Positions 16,873 through 25,899 of a stretch of 35,991 nt of DNA are shown here, one piece after another. Within the stretch, counting starts at the first letter, position 1; each line of letters starts with the position of its first letter. The translations under genes and the position numbers were made by a program. This DNA is from Gammaproteobacteria bacterium (GTDB taxonomy: Bacteria; Pseudomonadota; Gammaproteobacteria; Ga0077536), in NCBI GenBank assembly GCA_024234975.1, contig JACKNH010000036.1, positions 1 through 35,991 of the forward strand, written 5' to 3'. The notes under the pieces are model-generated. The model was not told where the DNA came from. It did no database searches and saw only the letters and a list, made by a program, of their open reading frames with translations.

Positions 16873-18327
16873 ATGTCCCATATCGGAATCCGCGATACCC
16901 ACCGTCCAGAACCGGATGCCTTGCTGCAGGCCATCGCCGACTACGTGCTCGATGGCAGTGGCGGCAGCACCGAAGCAAGAACCACTGCACGCCATTGCCT
17001 GATGGATACGCTGGGCTGCGGCATGCTGGCGCTGAACTATCCGGCATGCACCAAATTGCTGGGGCCGGTGGTGCCTGGCGCCACCCTCAAAGGCGGTGCG
17101 CGCGTACCAGGCACCGCGCATGAACTGGAACCGGTGATGGCGGCGTTCAACATCGGCGCGATGATCCGCTGGCTGGATTTCAACGACACCTGGCTGGCGG
17201 CGGAATGGGGCCATCCCTCCGACAATCTTGGTGGCATTCTGGCCGTGGCGGACTACCTGTCTCGCACACCGGTTGCGGGCGGTGGTTGTACGCTTGCCAT
17301 GGGTGATGTGTTGTCGGCCATGATCAAGGCGCATGAAATCCAGGGTGTGCTGGCGCTGCAGAACTCGTTCAACCGCGTCGGGCTCGACCACGTACTGCTG
17401 GTTCGCGTGGCGACCACCGCTGTGGTCAGCGCGATGCTGGGTTTGTCGCGTGACGCTGTCATCAATGCCATCGCCAATGCGTGGATCGACGGCGGCGCGT
17501 TGCGCACCTACCGCCATGCGCCAAATACCGGCTCGCGCAAGAGCTGGGCCGCCGGTGACGCCACCAGCCGCGGGGTCCGTCTGGCCTTGATCGCTCGTAC
17601 AGGGGAAATGGGCTATCCGTCGGCGCTCAGTGCCCGCACCTGGGGATTCCAGGATGTATTGTTCGACGGCAATGCCGTCACGTTGGAGCGGCCGCTGGCC
17701 AGTTACGTGATGGAGCACGTGCTGTTCAAGATCTCCTTCCCGGCGGAATTTCACGCGCAGACCGCGGTCGAAGCGGCCATGACCTTGCATCCCCAGGTGC
17801 GCGACCGCCTCGACGATATCTCCCGCATCGTGATCGAAACCCAGGAAGCGGGCGTCCGCATCATCGACAAGACCGGTCCGCTGGCCAACCCCGCAGATCG
17901 TGATCACTGTCTGCAATACATGGTCGCTGTCCCGCTGGTGTTCGGCCGGCTGACTGCCGATGATTATGAAGACAGCATCGCGGCGGACCCGCGCATTGAC
18001 GCACTGCGAGCGAAAATGGAAATCCGCGAGAACGAACAATACAGTCGTGACTATATGGATCCGGACAAACGGGCCATCGGCAACGCGATCCAGATCTTCT
18101 TCAACGATGGCAGCAGTACCGACTGCATTGCGGTCGATTATCCGGTGGGTCATCGCCGTCGGCGCAGTGAAGGTGTACCGCTGCTGGAGGAGAAATTCGC
18201 CCACGCACTGCGCACGCGGTTCGATGAACCCCGCGCTGCGGCGATCGAAAATGCGTGCCGCGATCAGCGTGCGCTGGAAGCCATGTCAGTCCCGGCGTTC
18301 ATGGATCTCTGGGTCGCGGCCGATTGA
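16873..18327 (+). CDS. prpD: 2-methylcitrate dehydratase
   Basis: 484 residues, close to E. coli PrpD (483). It dehydrates 2-methylcitrate to 2-methyl-cis-aconitate, which an aconitase then rehydrates. The MmgE/PrpD fold is evident from WLDFNDTWLAAEWGHPSDNL, MIKAHEIQGVLALQNSFNRV, RTYRHAPNTGSRKSWAAGDA and YVMEHVLFKISFPAEFHAQT, nearly identical to E. coli. AGAGA precedes the ATG. Because PrpD is present, no acnD/prpF pair is needed and none is seen. No prpR-like regulator or prpE propionyl-CoA synthetase is within the window, so control and substrate activation are encoded elsewhere or handled differently. Confidence 0.96.
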   Translation: MSHIGIRDTHRPEPDALLQAIADYVLDGSGGSTEARTTARHCLMDTLGCGMLALNYPACTKLLGPVVPGATLKGGARVPGTAHELEPVMAAFNIGAMIRWLDFNDTWLAAEWGHPSDNLGGILAVADYLSRTPVAGGGCTLAMGDVLSAMIKAHEIQGVLALQNSFNRVGLDHVLLVRVATTAVVSAMLGLSRDAVINAIANAWIDGGALRTYRHAPNTGSRKSWAAGDATSRGVRLALIARTGEMGYPSALSARTWGFQDVLFDGNAVTLERPLASYVMEHVLFKISFPAEFHAQTAVEAAMTLHPQVRDRLDDISRIVIETQEAGVRIIDKTGPLANPADRDHCLQYMVAVPLVFGRLTADDYEDSIAADPRIDALRAKMEIRENEQYSRDYMDPDKRAIGNAIQIFFNDGSSTDCIAVDYPVGHRRRRSEGVPLLEEKFAHALRTRFDEPRAAAIENACRDQRALEAMSVPAFMDLWVAAD

Positions 18328-18341
18328 GTTGAAAGCCAGGT

Positions 18342-18392
18342 CGCCGGTTTGCACCACCGGCGCCTTGCGTTTGCGGTACCCTTGGCGGGTAC
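18342..18392 (+). repeat. Two consecutive hairpins between prpD and the protease gene
   Basis: CGCCGGT (18342-18348) pairs with ACCGGCG (18356-18362) around seven bases, and GTACCC (18376-18381) pairs with GGGTAC (18387-18392) around five. The first may be a weak terminator of the prp operon, though only CCTTGCGTTTG follows rather than a clean T run. The second lies just before the ribosome site of the next gene and could affect its expression. Confidence 0.4.
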
Positions 18393-18415
18393 GGCGATGA
18401 TTAAGAGGCGATTTG

Positions 18416-19720
18416 ATGATTGATGTCGGAAGGTACGGGCGCATGGTCGAACGGCTGCTTGGACATTTCGCGCTGCTCATGGGCATGGCACTGGTCGGCT
18501 TGACCGCGCACGCGCAGGACGCACGCGAGCTGTTCAGCCAATACCGCGATGACATTTACCAGATCCGCGTCATCGAGCTTTCGTCGGGCGCGCAGTCCGC
18601 GCTGGGCTCCGGATTCATTGTCAGCGACGACGGTATCATCGTCACCAATTTCCATGTCGTTTCCGATTTCGTCCATCACCCGCTGTCGTATCGGCTGCAA
18701 GTCGTTGCCTTCGACAAGTCGCAGCACGATGCAGTGTTGCTCGATGTTGACGTGATCCATGATCTCGCCGTGTTGCGGGTGGCCGGCCGGCCGCTGGAAC
18801 ATCTGACACTGGCGCCGGAATTGCCTGAACAAGGTGACGCGATTTACTCCATCGGTAATCCGCATGACCTTGGCTGGACCGTGATCCCCGGCATCTACAA
18901 CGGCCTGGCTGCACACAGCTTCTATGAGCGCATCCATTTCTCCGGGTCGGTCAATCCCGGCATGAGTGGTGGACCGGTGCTCAACAGTACCGGCCAGGTG
19001 GTGGGCGTGAATGTCGCCACCGCAGGCAACCAGGTCAGCTTTCTGGTGCCGTTGCAGCATCTGCGCGGATTTCTCGACCAGGCCGCCAGGCAACCGCTGG
19101 ATCTCGCGGTCGCGCAGGACCATATCCGCGAACAGTTGTTTCTGAATCAACAGCACCTGGTCGGCGACCTTATCGCTATTCCGTGGCCGCAAACCGAATT
19201 CGGCCAGGCACTGGTACCCGGTGAGATCGCGCCCTATATCCGCTGTTGGGGCCGCACCAACCAGAACCCCGACATCCGCTACAACCACTTCATCAGCGAA
19301 TGCAGCCTGGACGACAACATCTTCCTGTCCGGTGGATTCCAGACCGGCGCCATCGTGCTGCACTTCGGCTGGTTCGAGTCCGAGGAGCTGAACTCCTTCC
19401 AGTTCTATAACCTGCTGAAGCGGCGCATGAGCCGGGTCCGGCCCGACAACAATGCGGACGAGGAAGACGTCACCAATTTCGCCTGCCACGATGATCTGGT
19501 GCAGTCGCAATCGCGCGAGGGCCGCGAAATCGTCACCAAATCGACCTTCTGCAGCCGGCAGTACAAGCGTTACCCCGGGTTGTATGACGTGATTTATCTG
19601 GGCGGCACGTTGCAGGACGACAAGCAGGCCTTGCTCAGCCATTTCACGCTGTCCGGTGTCAGTCAGGAACTGGCGACCGCTTTCCTGAAGAAGTTCATGG
19701 AAAACGTCCAATGGAATTGA
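18416..19720 (+). CDS. Exported trypsin-like serine protease with unknown C-terminal domain
   Basis: 434 residues from ATG 18416 (a TTG precedes it in frame); AAGAGG is 7 bases upstream. A signal peptide or anchor lies at about 15-33, ending LTAHAQ. The S1C/DegP-like domain has the full triad: His80 in IVTNFHVV, Asp116 in IHDLAVL, Ser184 in NPGMSGGP. No PDZ domain follows. Instead there is an unrecognised 190-residue region with four cysteines (RCWG, SECS, FACHDD, TFCSRQ) that could form disulfides in the periplasm. The gene ends 10 bases inside the following FHA gene, so the two are coupled. Family assignment is firm for the protease core; substrate and C-terminal role are unknown. Confidence 0.85.
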   Translation: MIDVGRYGRMVERLLGHFALLMGMALVGLTAHAQDARELFSQYRDDIYQIRVIELSSGAQSALGSGFIVSDDGIIVTNFHVVSDFVHHPLSYRLQVVAFDKSQHDAVLLDVDVIHDLAVLRVAGRPLEHLTLAPELPEQGDAIYSIGNPHDLGWTVIPGIYNGLAAHSFYERIHFSGSVNPGMSGGPVLNSTGQVVGVNVATAGNQVSFLVPLQHLRGFLDQAARQPLDLAVAQDHIREQLFLNQQHLVGDLIAIPWPQTEFGQALVPGEIAPYIRCWGRTNQNPDIRYNHFISECSLDDNIFLSGGFQTGAIVLHFGWFESEELNSFQFYNLLKRRMSRVRPDNNADEEDVTNFACHDDLVQSQSREGREIVTKSTFCSRQYKRYPGLYDVIYLGGTLQDDKQALLSHFTLSGVSQELATAFLKKFMENVQWN

Positions 19721-20664
19721 TTTTCGAACTCAGCAACCGCGCGGGTCATGCGCTGGAACTGCGCCGTGCCACTGGCGACCGGATCACGATCGGCCGCGGC
19801 TATGACAATGACATCATCCTGCAGGATGAAACGGTCGATGCGCAGCACGCTGTCATCGAGCAGGATGCGGACGGCCAACTCGTACTCATCGATCTCGACA
19901 GCCGGAACGGCATTTTCGATATCGACCACCAGCGTCAGTCCGGCCCCATACCGATCAGTTCCGGCAGCGAATATCTGCTCGGCCATGCCCGCCTGCGGAT
20001 TCTCGATCCCGCGCACCCGGTACCGCCGGCGTTGCGCATGGGAGAGATGTATGAGTTCACCCGTCTGCTGGATCGCGTCACCACCGTCGTCGGCGTGACC
20101 GTACTGGCGGTACTGATGATCTGGCTGGAGGCCTGGCTCAACACATTCGCGCAGTTCCGCTGGCAGGAAGTTCTGCAATCGACCTTTTCCGTCATCGGCA
20201 CCGCCTTCGGCATCGCCATGGTATGGGCGTTGATCGGCAAGGTGGTCCGCCATGAAACGCATCTGCGCACCCACTTCGCGGTGCTGATGGTGCTGGTGTG
20301 CGGTTATTACGTGATCAGTTTCGTCAGCACTGTGGTGGGCGTGAACACGCTGAGCTCTGTATTGACCGGCGGGACGGCGGCACTGTTACTGTTCGTTCTG
20401 GTGACCGGGGCGCTTGCCACCAGCCTGTACCTCGCCACCCGTCAGCCACATCGGCGACGCTGGACACTGGCGGCAGGTATTGCGGCAATTCCGATTCTCG
20501 GCTCCCTGGTGTTGTCGTCGATCGGCAACCAGGACTTTTCGGAAGCGCCCAGCTACAACACCGATATCGCGGCGCCGGTGCTGCGCGTTGCCAGTGGTAT
20601 TCCAGGTGATGAGTTTGTCGATGAAGCGCAGGAGGTTTTCAGCGCGGCGGCCATCGAGGAATGA
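19711..20664 (+). CDS. FHA-domain membrane protein paired with the protease
   Basis: 317 residues. The N-terminal forkhead-associated domain (about 1-100) shows ITIGRGYDNDIILQD (Gly-Arg near 28-29), VDAQHAVIE and DLDSRNGIFD, the core phosphothreonine-recognition positions; the usual SxxH is replaced by DAQH. Five hydrophobic segments follow at about 123-144, 157-178, 189-210, 218-242 and 251-271. An amino-terminal FHA in the cytoplasm would put the C-terminal 45 residues in the periplasm. No kinase is near. Its overlap with an exported protease suggests that a cytoplasmic phospho-signal might be passed to the periplasm; that is inference. The gene ends 12 bases before the convergent pyk stop, with no terminator between. 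Confidence 0.82.
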   Translation: MELIFELSNRAGHALELRRATGDRITIGRGYDNDIILQDETVDAQHAVIEQDADGQLVLIDLDSRNGIFDIDHQRQSGPIPISSGSEYLLGHARLRILDPAHPVPPALRMGEMYEFTRLLDRVTTVVGVTVLAVLMIWLEAWLNTFAQFRWQEVLQSTFSVIGTAFGIAMVWALIGKVVRHETHLRTHFAVLMVLVCGYYVISFVSTVVGVNTLSSVLTGGTAALLLFVLVTGALATSLYLATRQPHRRRWTLAAGIAAIPILGSLVLSSIGNQDFSEAPSYNTDIAAPVLRVASGIPGDEFVDEAQEVFSAAAIEE

Positions 20665-20676
20665 TGGGCAGGCGCG

Positions 20677-22140
20677 TCAGATCGCCAGCAACGAGATTGT
20701 CGGCGTATTGAGTTCCGGATCGGCACTGAAGCCACGTACCAGCACGATGTACTCGCCGGGCAGCCCGAGGTCCATGGCCTGGGCGATGCGTCGGGCCACC
20801 GGGTAAGGCTTCTCCTGCCCGACACTGCCATCAGCCACCGGTACGATGCCCCACATCAGGTTCAACACCCGCGCGGTGGCTGCAGAATCGGTCACCGCGA
20901 TGATCGGCGCTTCGGGGCGACTGGCGCTGACCGTACCAGCGGACATGCCACCCTGGGTGATGACAATCACCGCTTTGGCAGCCACCGCATGCACGAGTTG
21001 CGCGGTGGCATCCGCGATCGCATCCCCGAAACCCACCGGTTCGCCCGGCGCGGAATTCGGTGGTGCGGGATGGCCCGTACGGGTATGGAAATGGTAGCTC
21101 TCGGTCTGGCGGGCGATACGGTCCATCATCTTTACCGCTTCCACCGGAAACGCGCCGACCGCGGATTCGCCTGACAGCATCACCGCGTCAGTTCCGGCCG
21201 ATACGGCGTTGGCAACGTCGGTGGCTTCGGCACGGGTGGGGCGTGCGCTGCTGATCATCGATTCCAGCATCTGCGTGGCGACGATGACCGGCTTGTTGGC
21301 GGCGCGGCCCATATCGATCAGCTGCCGTTGCGCCAATGGCACCTGCTCCGGGTTCAATTCAACGCCGAGATCTCCCCGCGCAACCATGATGCCGTCGGCT
21401 GCGTCGAGAATGTCGCGGATTGCGGCCAGTGCCTCCGGTTTTTCGATCTTGGCGATAATGCGGGCGGGATGTCTGGCAGCATCGACCAGATCGCGCAGTG
21501 CCCGGACATCCTCACCACTGCGTACGAACGACAGCGCGACAAAATCCACGCCCGCCGCCAGCGCGAATGCCGCGTCGGCCCGATCCTTGTCGGTCAACGA
21601 CGCCGCCGACACTTTGACCCCCGGCAGATTGATGCCCTTGTGATCGGACAGTTCGCCGCCCTGAATCACTTCACATTCGATTTCGCTGCCGTCGACTGCC
21701 AGGACTTTCAATTCCATCGCGCCGTCGGCCAGCAGAATCCGGTTACCGGGCCGCACATCGTTATGCAGTTCGTGGTACTGGGAAGGGATCAACGTCGAGG
21801 TTCCCGGCACGTCACGCGTGGTCACCGTGACATGGCCGCCGATGGTCAGCGTGATCGGCCCGTCAGGAAAGCGGCCACAGCGGATTTTCGGGCCACACAG
21901 GTCGGCGAGGATGGCGATGGGCTTGCCGGCCTCTGCCGCCACTTTACGGATCGTGGCAATGACTTCGCCGTGGGTGGCATGGGCGCCGTGGGAGAAATTC
22001 ACCCGGAAAACGTCGACGCCGGCGGCAATGAGTTCTGCGAGGCGGCTGGCGGTGCCGGAGGCTGGTCCTACGGTCGCAATGATCTTGGTCCGGCGATAAC
22101 GCAGCAGGCTGTGGTCGGTAACAATGGTCATGCCGTTCAT
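20677..22140 (-). CDS. pyk: Pyruvate kinase
   Basis: 487 residues if started at ATG 22140; a second ATG three codons later (22131) is equally possible since neither has a clear Shine-Dalgarno. It makes pyruvate and ATP from phosphoenolpyruvate and ADP. RTKIIATVGPAS, DVFRVNFSHG (46-52), ILADLCGPKIRCG (77-89), IIAKIEKPEAL, GIMVARGDLGVEL, KPVIVATQMLESMI and DAVMLSGESAVG are all in place. The C-terminal allosteric domain ends ELNTPTISLLAI. Length suggests a PykA/PykII-like enzyme; effector type cannot be read. The reading frame stays open far upstream across antisense argS, which I regard as a shadow. Confidence 0.96.
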   Translation of the reverse strand: MNGMTIVTDHSLLRYRRTKIIATVGPASGTASRLAELIAAGVDVFRVNFSHGAHATHGEVIATIRKVAAEAGKPIAILADLCGPKIRCGRFPDGPITLTIGGHVTVTTRDVPGTSTLIPSQYHELHNDVRPGNRILLADGAMELKVLAVDGSEIECEVIQGGELSDHKGINLPGVKVSAASLTDKDRADAAFALAAGVDFVALSFVRSGEDVRALRDLVDAARHPARIIAKIEKPEALAAIRDILDAADGIMVARGDLGVELNPEQVPLAQRQLIDMGRAANKPVIVATQMLESMISSARPTRAEATDVANAVSAGTDAVMLSGESAVGAFPVEAVKMMDRIARQTESYHFHTRTGHPAPPNSAPGEPVGFGDAIADATAQLVHAVAAKAVIVITQGGMSAGTVSASRPEAPIIAVTDSAATARVLNLMWGIVPVADGSVGQEKPYPVARRIAQAMDLGLPGEYIVLVRGFSADPELNTPTISLLAI

Positions 22141-22284
22141 TATCGGCCGGCCCCGACCTTCGGTACAGGATGTGATATCTTTGCGCGTCCCGCCGGCAGG
22201 CGGTCTGCTCAATCGGCGGGAAACCGACACACAGCGGGCCGACCATCGGTCCGGTTCGACAAGTAGATACCTTTCGTTGCCCTG

Positions 22285-24021
22285 ATGAATATTCGCGCCT
22301 TCCTCGAACACCGAATCTCCGCCGCGCTGCATGCTGCCGGCGCTCCGATGCACACCCCTGCCCTGGTGCAGCCCAGCGCCCGCCTCGAGTTCGGCGATTT
22401 CCAGGCCAATGGCGTCATGGGCGCCGCCAAGGCGCTGAAGACCAATCCGCGGCAGTTGGCCGAACAGGTCATCGCCCAGCTGGATCTTGAAGGCGTGGCG
22501 CACAAGGTTGAAATTGCCGGCCCGGGATTCATCAATATTTCGCTGGACAACGACTGGCTGGCCCGCGCACTGGAATCCGCCAGCGCCAACCACGCGCTGA
22601 ACCGGCGACGGCCGGCCGGCCAACCCGATACCGTCGTGGTCGACTACTCCAGCCCCAATCTCGCCAAGGAAATGCATGTCGGCCACCTGCGCAGCACCAT
22701 CATCGGTGACGCGGTGGTGCGCGTGCTCGAATATCTCGGCCATTACGTGATCCGGCAGAACCACGTGGGGGACTGGGGCACGCAGTTCGGCATGCTGCTC
22801 GCCCACATGAAGCTCGACGGCGCCACCGACCAGGCACATCTGCACACGCGGCTCGCGGACCTGGAACAGTTCTATCGCGAAGCCAAGCAACGCTACGACA
22901 GCGACCCGGCATTTGCCGCGACCGCGCGTGAATATGTGGTGAAGCTGCAGGGTGGCGATGCCGAATGCCGCCGCTTGTGGCAGGCGTTCATCAACGAATC
23001 GCTCGCGCATTGCGAGGAAGTGTATTCGCGCCTGGGCGTGACCCTGACCCATGCGCACATCAAACCGGAAAGCGCATACAACGACGACTTGCCACAGCTG
23101 GTAGACGAACTTCAATCGCGCGGCCTGGCGCAGGAATCCGATGGCGCGCTGTGTGTATTCCTGCCCGAATTCAAAGGCAAGGATGGCGCGGTGATTCCGG
23201 TCATCGTGCGTAAATCCGACGGTGGCTTTCTGTACGCCACCAGCGATCTCGCCGCCATCCGCTACCGCGTTCGCGAATTGCAGGCGACGCGCGTGCTGTA
23301 CTTCGTCGACGCCCGCCAGCATTTGCATCTCACCCAGGTGTTCGCGGCCGCACGCCACGCCGGCTGGGTCGAACCGGAAACCTCGCTGGAACACCTGCCC
23401 TTCGGCACCATGATGGGTGAGGACGGTAAACCGTTCAAAACCCGCAGCGGCGGCACCGTCAAGCTGATCGAGCTGCTCGATGAAGCCGAGCAGCGCGCGT
23501 ACAAGCTGGTCAGCGAGCGCAATACCGAGTTCAGCGAGGAACAGCGGCGCACCATCGCCCGGGCAGTGGGCATCGGCGCGGTGAAGTATGCGGATCTGGC
23601 AAAGAACCGCACCAGTGACTACATCTTCAACTGGGACACCATGCTGGCGATGGAAGGCAATACCGCGCCCTACCTGCAGTACGCCTACGTACGTATCCGC
23701 AGCCTGTTCCGCCGCGCCGAACTGCCCGACGCCGCCGGCGCCGCGTTACAGCTGAGTGAGCCGGCCGAGCGCCGCCTGGCGCTGAAGCTGAACGAGTTCG
23801 ATGATGTGCTGGCGGTCGTCGCCAATGATTGCACGCCGAACCTGCTGTGCAATCACCTGTTCGAGCTGGCCGGTCTGTTCATGACGTTCTACGAGGCCTG
23901 CCCGGTGTTGAAAGCAGAAGATGCAGTCAAGGCGAGCCGGCTGCGGCTGTGCCAGATCACCGCTGACACCATCAAGCTGGGCCTGAATCTGCTCGGTATC
24001 GAAGTCCTCGAGCAGATGTAG
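22285..24021 (+). CDS. argS: Arginyl-tRNA synthetase
   Basis: 578 residues (E. coli 577). It charges tRNA-Arg with arginine. The N-terminal additional domain (1-110) includes LEFGDFQANGVM and GFINISL. The class I signature is HVGH at 131-134 within DYSSPNLAKEMHVGHLRS. The KMSK-equivalent is degenerate (KPFKTRSGGTVKL), as in many bacterial ArgRS. The DALR anticodon domain at the end contains YLQYAYVRIRSL and ends LNLLGIEVLEQM. No strong ribosome site precedes the ATG. It is divergent from pyk across 144 bases, where no confident promoter was found. A short CCGCGC-tt-GCGCGG stem lies just after the stop without a T tail. Confidence 0.97.
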   Translation: MNIRAFLEHRISAALHAAGAPMHTPALVQPSARLEFGDFQANGVMGAAKALKTNPRQLAEQVIAQLDLEGVAHKVEIAGPGFINISLDNDWLARALESASANHALNRRRPAGQPDTVVVDYSSPNLAKEMHVGHLRSTIIGDAVVRVLEYLGHYVIRQNHVGDWGTQFGMLLAHMKLDGATDQAHLHTRLADLEQFYREAKQRYDSDPAFAATAREYVVKLQGGDAECRRLWQAFINESLAHCEEVYSRLGVTLTHAHIKPESAYNDDLPQLVDELQSRGLAQESDGALCVFLPEFKGKDGAVIPVIVRKSDGGFLYATSDLAAIRYRVRELQATRVLYFVDARQHLHLTQVFAAARHAGWVEPETSLEHLPFGTMMGEDGKPFKTRSGGTVKLIELLDEAEQRAYKLVSERNTEFSEEQRRTIARAVGIGAVKYADLAKNRTSDYIFNWDTMLAMEGNTAPYLQYAYVRIRSLFRRAELPDAAGAALQLSEPAERRLALKLNEFDDVLAVVANDCTPNLLCNHLFELAGLFMTFYEACPVLKAEDAVKASRLRLCQITADTIKLGLNLLGIEVLEQM

Positions 24022-24118
24022 ACCCGCGCTTGCGCGGAAAACCAACGCCGCGCATTTAGTGCAACGCACCATCGGATTCACTACACTAGGCCGGTTTCCC
24101 GGCCCTGAGTGACCTGTG

Positions 24119-25444
24119 ATGACCGACGCCCCAAACCCGCTTTCATTGGCCGAGTTCTGGATGCCGTTCACGGCCAACCGCCAGTTCAAGGCCAACCCGC
24201 GCCTGATGTCCACCGCCGAGGGCATGTACTACACGTCGGTTGATGGGCGCCGCATCCTCGATGGCACGGCGGGGCTGTGGTGTGTGCATGCCGGCCATGC
24301 GCGCGACGAGATCGCCGACGCGGTCGGTCGCCAGGTCCGCGAACTGGATTTCGCGCCGACCTTCCAGATGGGCCATCCGTTGCCATTTGAACTGGCGACG
24401 CGTCTGACCGCATTGACCCCACCGACTCTGAATCGCGTGTTCTTCACCAACTCCGGCTCGGAGTCGGTGGAAACAGCACTGAAGATGGCGCTCGCCTATC
24501 ACCAGGCGCGGGGTGAGTCACAGCGTATCCGGATCATCGGCCGCGAACGCGGCTATCATGGCGTCAACTTCGGTGGCATGACGGTGGGTGGTATCGTCAA
24601 CAACCGCAAGCGGTTCGGACCGCTGTTGCCGGGCGTCGATCACCTCAGGCATACGCTGGATATTCCCAGAAACGCATTTTCGCGTGGCGTACCGCCGCAT
24701 GGCGTCGAGCTTGCCGACGATCTCGAGCGCTTGTGCCAGTTGCATGATGCATCAACGATTGCTGCCGTGATCATCGAGCCGGTTGCCGGTTCCACCGGCG
24801 TGATTCTGCCACCGGCCGGTTACCTGCAACGTATCCGGGAAATCTGTGACCGCCATGGCATCCTGTTGATCTTCGACGAGGTGATTACCGGGTTCGGCCG
24901 CTGCGGCGCACCGTTTGCCGCGCAGGCCTTCGGTGTCACGCCCGACATCATGGCCACGGCCAAGGCCCTGACCAACGGTGTGGTGCCGATGGGCGCCGTG
25001 TTCGCCAGCACCGCGGTCCACGATGCCATCGTGCAGGGGCCGGAGAACGTCATCGAGTTTTTTCACGGTTATACGTATTCGGGTCATCCGCTGGCCTGTG
25101 CCGCGGCAATGGCGTCACTGGATATCTACGCCCGGGAAAACCTGCTGACGCGCGGCGCCGAACTGGCCGCGATCTTCGAAGACGCCGCCCACAACCTGCG
25201 TGCCCTGCCCAACGTGGTGGACATCCGCAATATCGGTCTGGTTGCGGGCATCGAATTGAAGCCGCGCGCCGGTGCGCCCGGCGCACGGGCCTATGACGTC
25301 TTCAATGACTGCTTCCACAATCGGGGACTTTTGATCCGCGTAACCGGCGACATCATTGCGATGTCGCCGCCGTTGATTATCGAAAGCGGAGAGATCGAAC
25401 AGATCTTCGAGACCCTGGCCGCGGCGATCACCGCCGCCGCTTGA
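24119..25444 (+). CDS. Omega-amino acid (beta-alanine)-pyruvate aminotransferase
   Basis: 441 residues from ATG 24119; a GTG one codon earlier is possible. A fold-type I, class III PLP aminotransferase. The N-terminal FWMPFTANRQFKANPR and GRRILDGTAGLWCVHAGH closely match Pseudomonas beta-alanine:pyruvate transaminases. Asp253 (IFDEVITGFG) should bind the pyridine nitrogen and Lys282 (TAKALTNG) the PLP aldehyde. FFTNSGSESVETALKMA and FFHGYTYSGHPLACAA also fit. Beta-alanine would yield malonate semialdehyde; other omega-amines are possible. No malonate-semialdehyde dehydrogenase is adjacent, so the exact substrate is open. It ends 12 bases from the convergent SnoaL gene. Confidence 0.9.
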   Translation: MTDAPNPLSLAEFWMPFTANRQFKANPRLMSTAEGMYYTSVDGRRILDGTAGLWCVHAGHARDEIADAVGRQVRELDFAPTFQMGHPLPFELATRLTALTPPTLNRVFFTNSGSESVETALKMALAYHQARGESQRIRIIGRERGYHGVNFGGMTVGGIVNNRKRFGPLLPGVDHLRHTLDIPRNAFSRGVPPHGVELADDLERLCQLHDASTIAAVIIEPVAGSTGVILPPAGYLQRIREICDRHGILLIFDEVITGFGRCGAPFAAQAFGVTPDIMATAKALTNGVVPMGAVFASTAVHDAIVQGPENVIEFFHGYTYSGHPLACAAAMASLDIYARENLLTRGAELAAIFEDAAHNLRALPNVVDIRNIGLVAGIELKPRAGAPGARAYDVFNDCFHNRGLLIRVTGDIIAMSPPLIIESGEIEQIFETLAAAITAAA

Positions 25445-25456
25445 GCTGCCGCCGGG

Positions 25457-25858
25457 TCAACGCAGGCCTGGCGTCAACAGCAGGTGTTTGATCAGCCAAT
25501 GGCCGTCGTGCTTGATCAAATCCATTTCATAGCCGGCCACATCCAGCAGTTCCACGCCCGTGTCTGCGCGATGAAATACGGTGATGTAGCAGCTTAAGTG
25601 CGCGCGATCGGCGACCACCGAGATGATGAAGTTCGAGGCACTGTGGCGCAACGACATCGGTCCCAACGTGGCGGTGATGTGCTCGTTGAAAACCCGGAAG
25701 GCGGCTTTGCCGTGATGCATGCCCACCTTGGCGCCACCGTCAAAAACCGCGTCTTCGGTGAACAGGTCGAGCCAGGCCTCGATGTTGCCACTGTCCACGT
25801 AGTGACAATACTTGGCCACCACTTCACGCAGCGCTTCCTTATCCTCGACCAGGCTCAT
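25457..25858 (-). CDS. SnoaL-like / NTF2-fold protein (single domain)
   Basis: 133 residues, no signal peptide. The opening VEDKEALREVVAKYCHYVDSGNIEAWLDLFTEDAVFDG is the typical first helix and cone of SnoaL-like proteins, which include cyclases, isomerases, dehydratases and ring-hydroxylating dioxygenase beta-like folds. The strands end with GYEMDLIKHDGHWLIKHLLL. A catalytic role cannot be fixed; His19 and Asp22 are at positions often used in the family. Last gene of the lipoprotein-SDR-DUF3237-SnoaL set, 41 bases after DUF3237. It is also a single-copy version of the fold found three times in the lipoprotein. Confidence 0.82.
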   Translation of the reverse strand: MSLVEDKEALREVVAKYCHYVDSGNIEAWLDLFTEDAVFDGGAKVGMHHGKAAFRVFNEHITATLGPMSLRHSASNFIISVVADRAHLSCYITVFHRADTGVELLDVAGYEMDLIKHDGHWLIKHLLLTPGLR

Positions 25859-25899
25859 AGCAGGTTCTCGTGTAATCGTGGTTACGGGTGGGTGGCAAA

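Noticed and set aside
16615..18204. 529-codon reverse open frame over prpD
   Set aside because: Fully antisense to a clear prpD; its translation is arginine/histidine-rich and has no family features.
18401..19711. 436-codon reverse open frame over the protease gene
   Set aside because: Antisense to a gene with a complete catalytic triad, signal peptide and ribosome site; no ribosome site or domain in the reverse frame.
22141..23394. Long reverse frame continuing the pyk frame across argS (905 codons in total)
   Set aside because: It is antisense to argS, whose protein is conserved throughout. The extra sequence resembles no pyruvate kinase N-terminus; high GC keeps antisense frames open.
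24024..24037. Terminator after argS
   Set aside because: Only a six-pair stem with a two-base loop and no T run.
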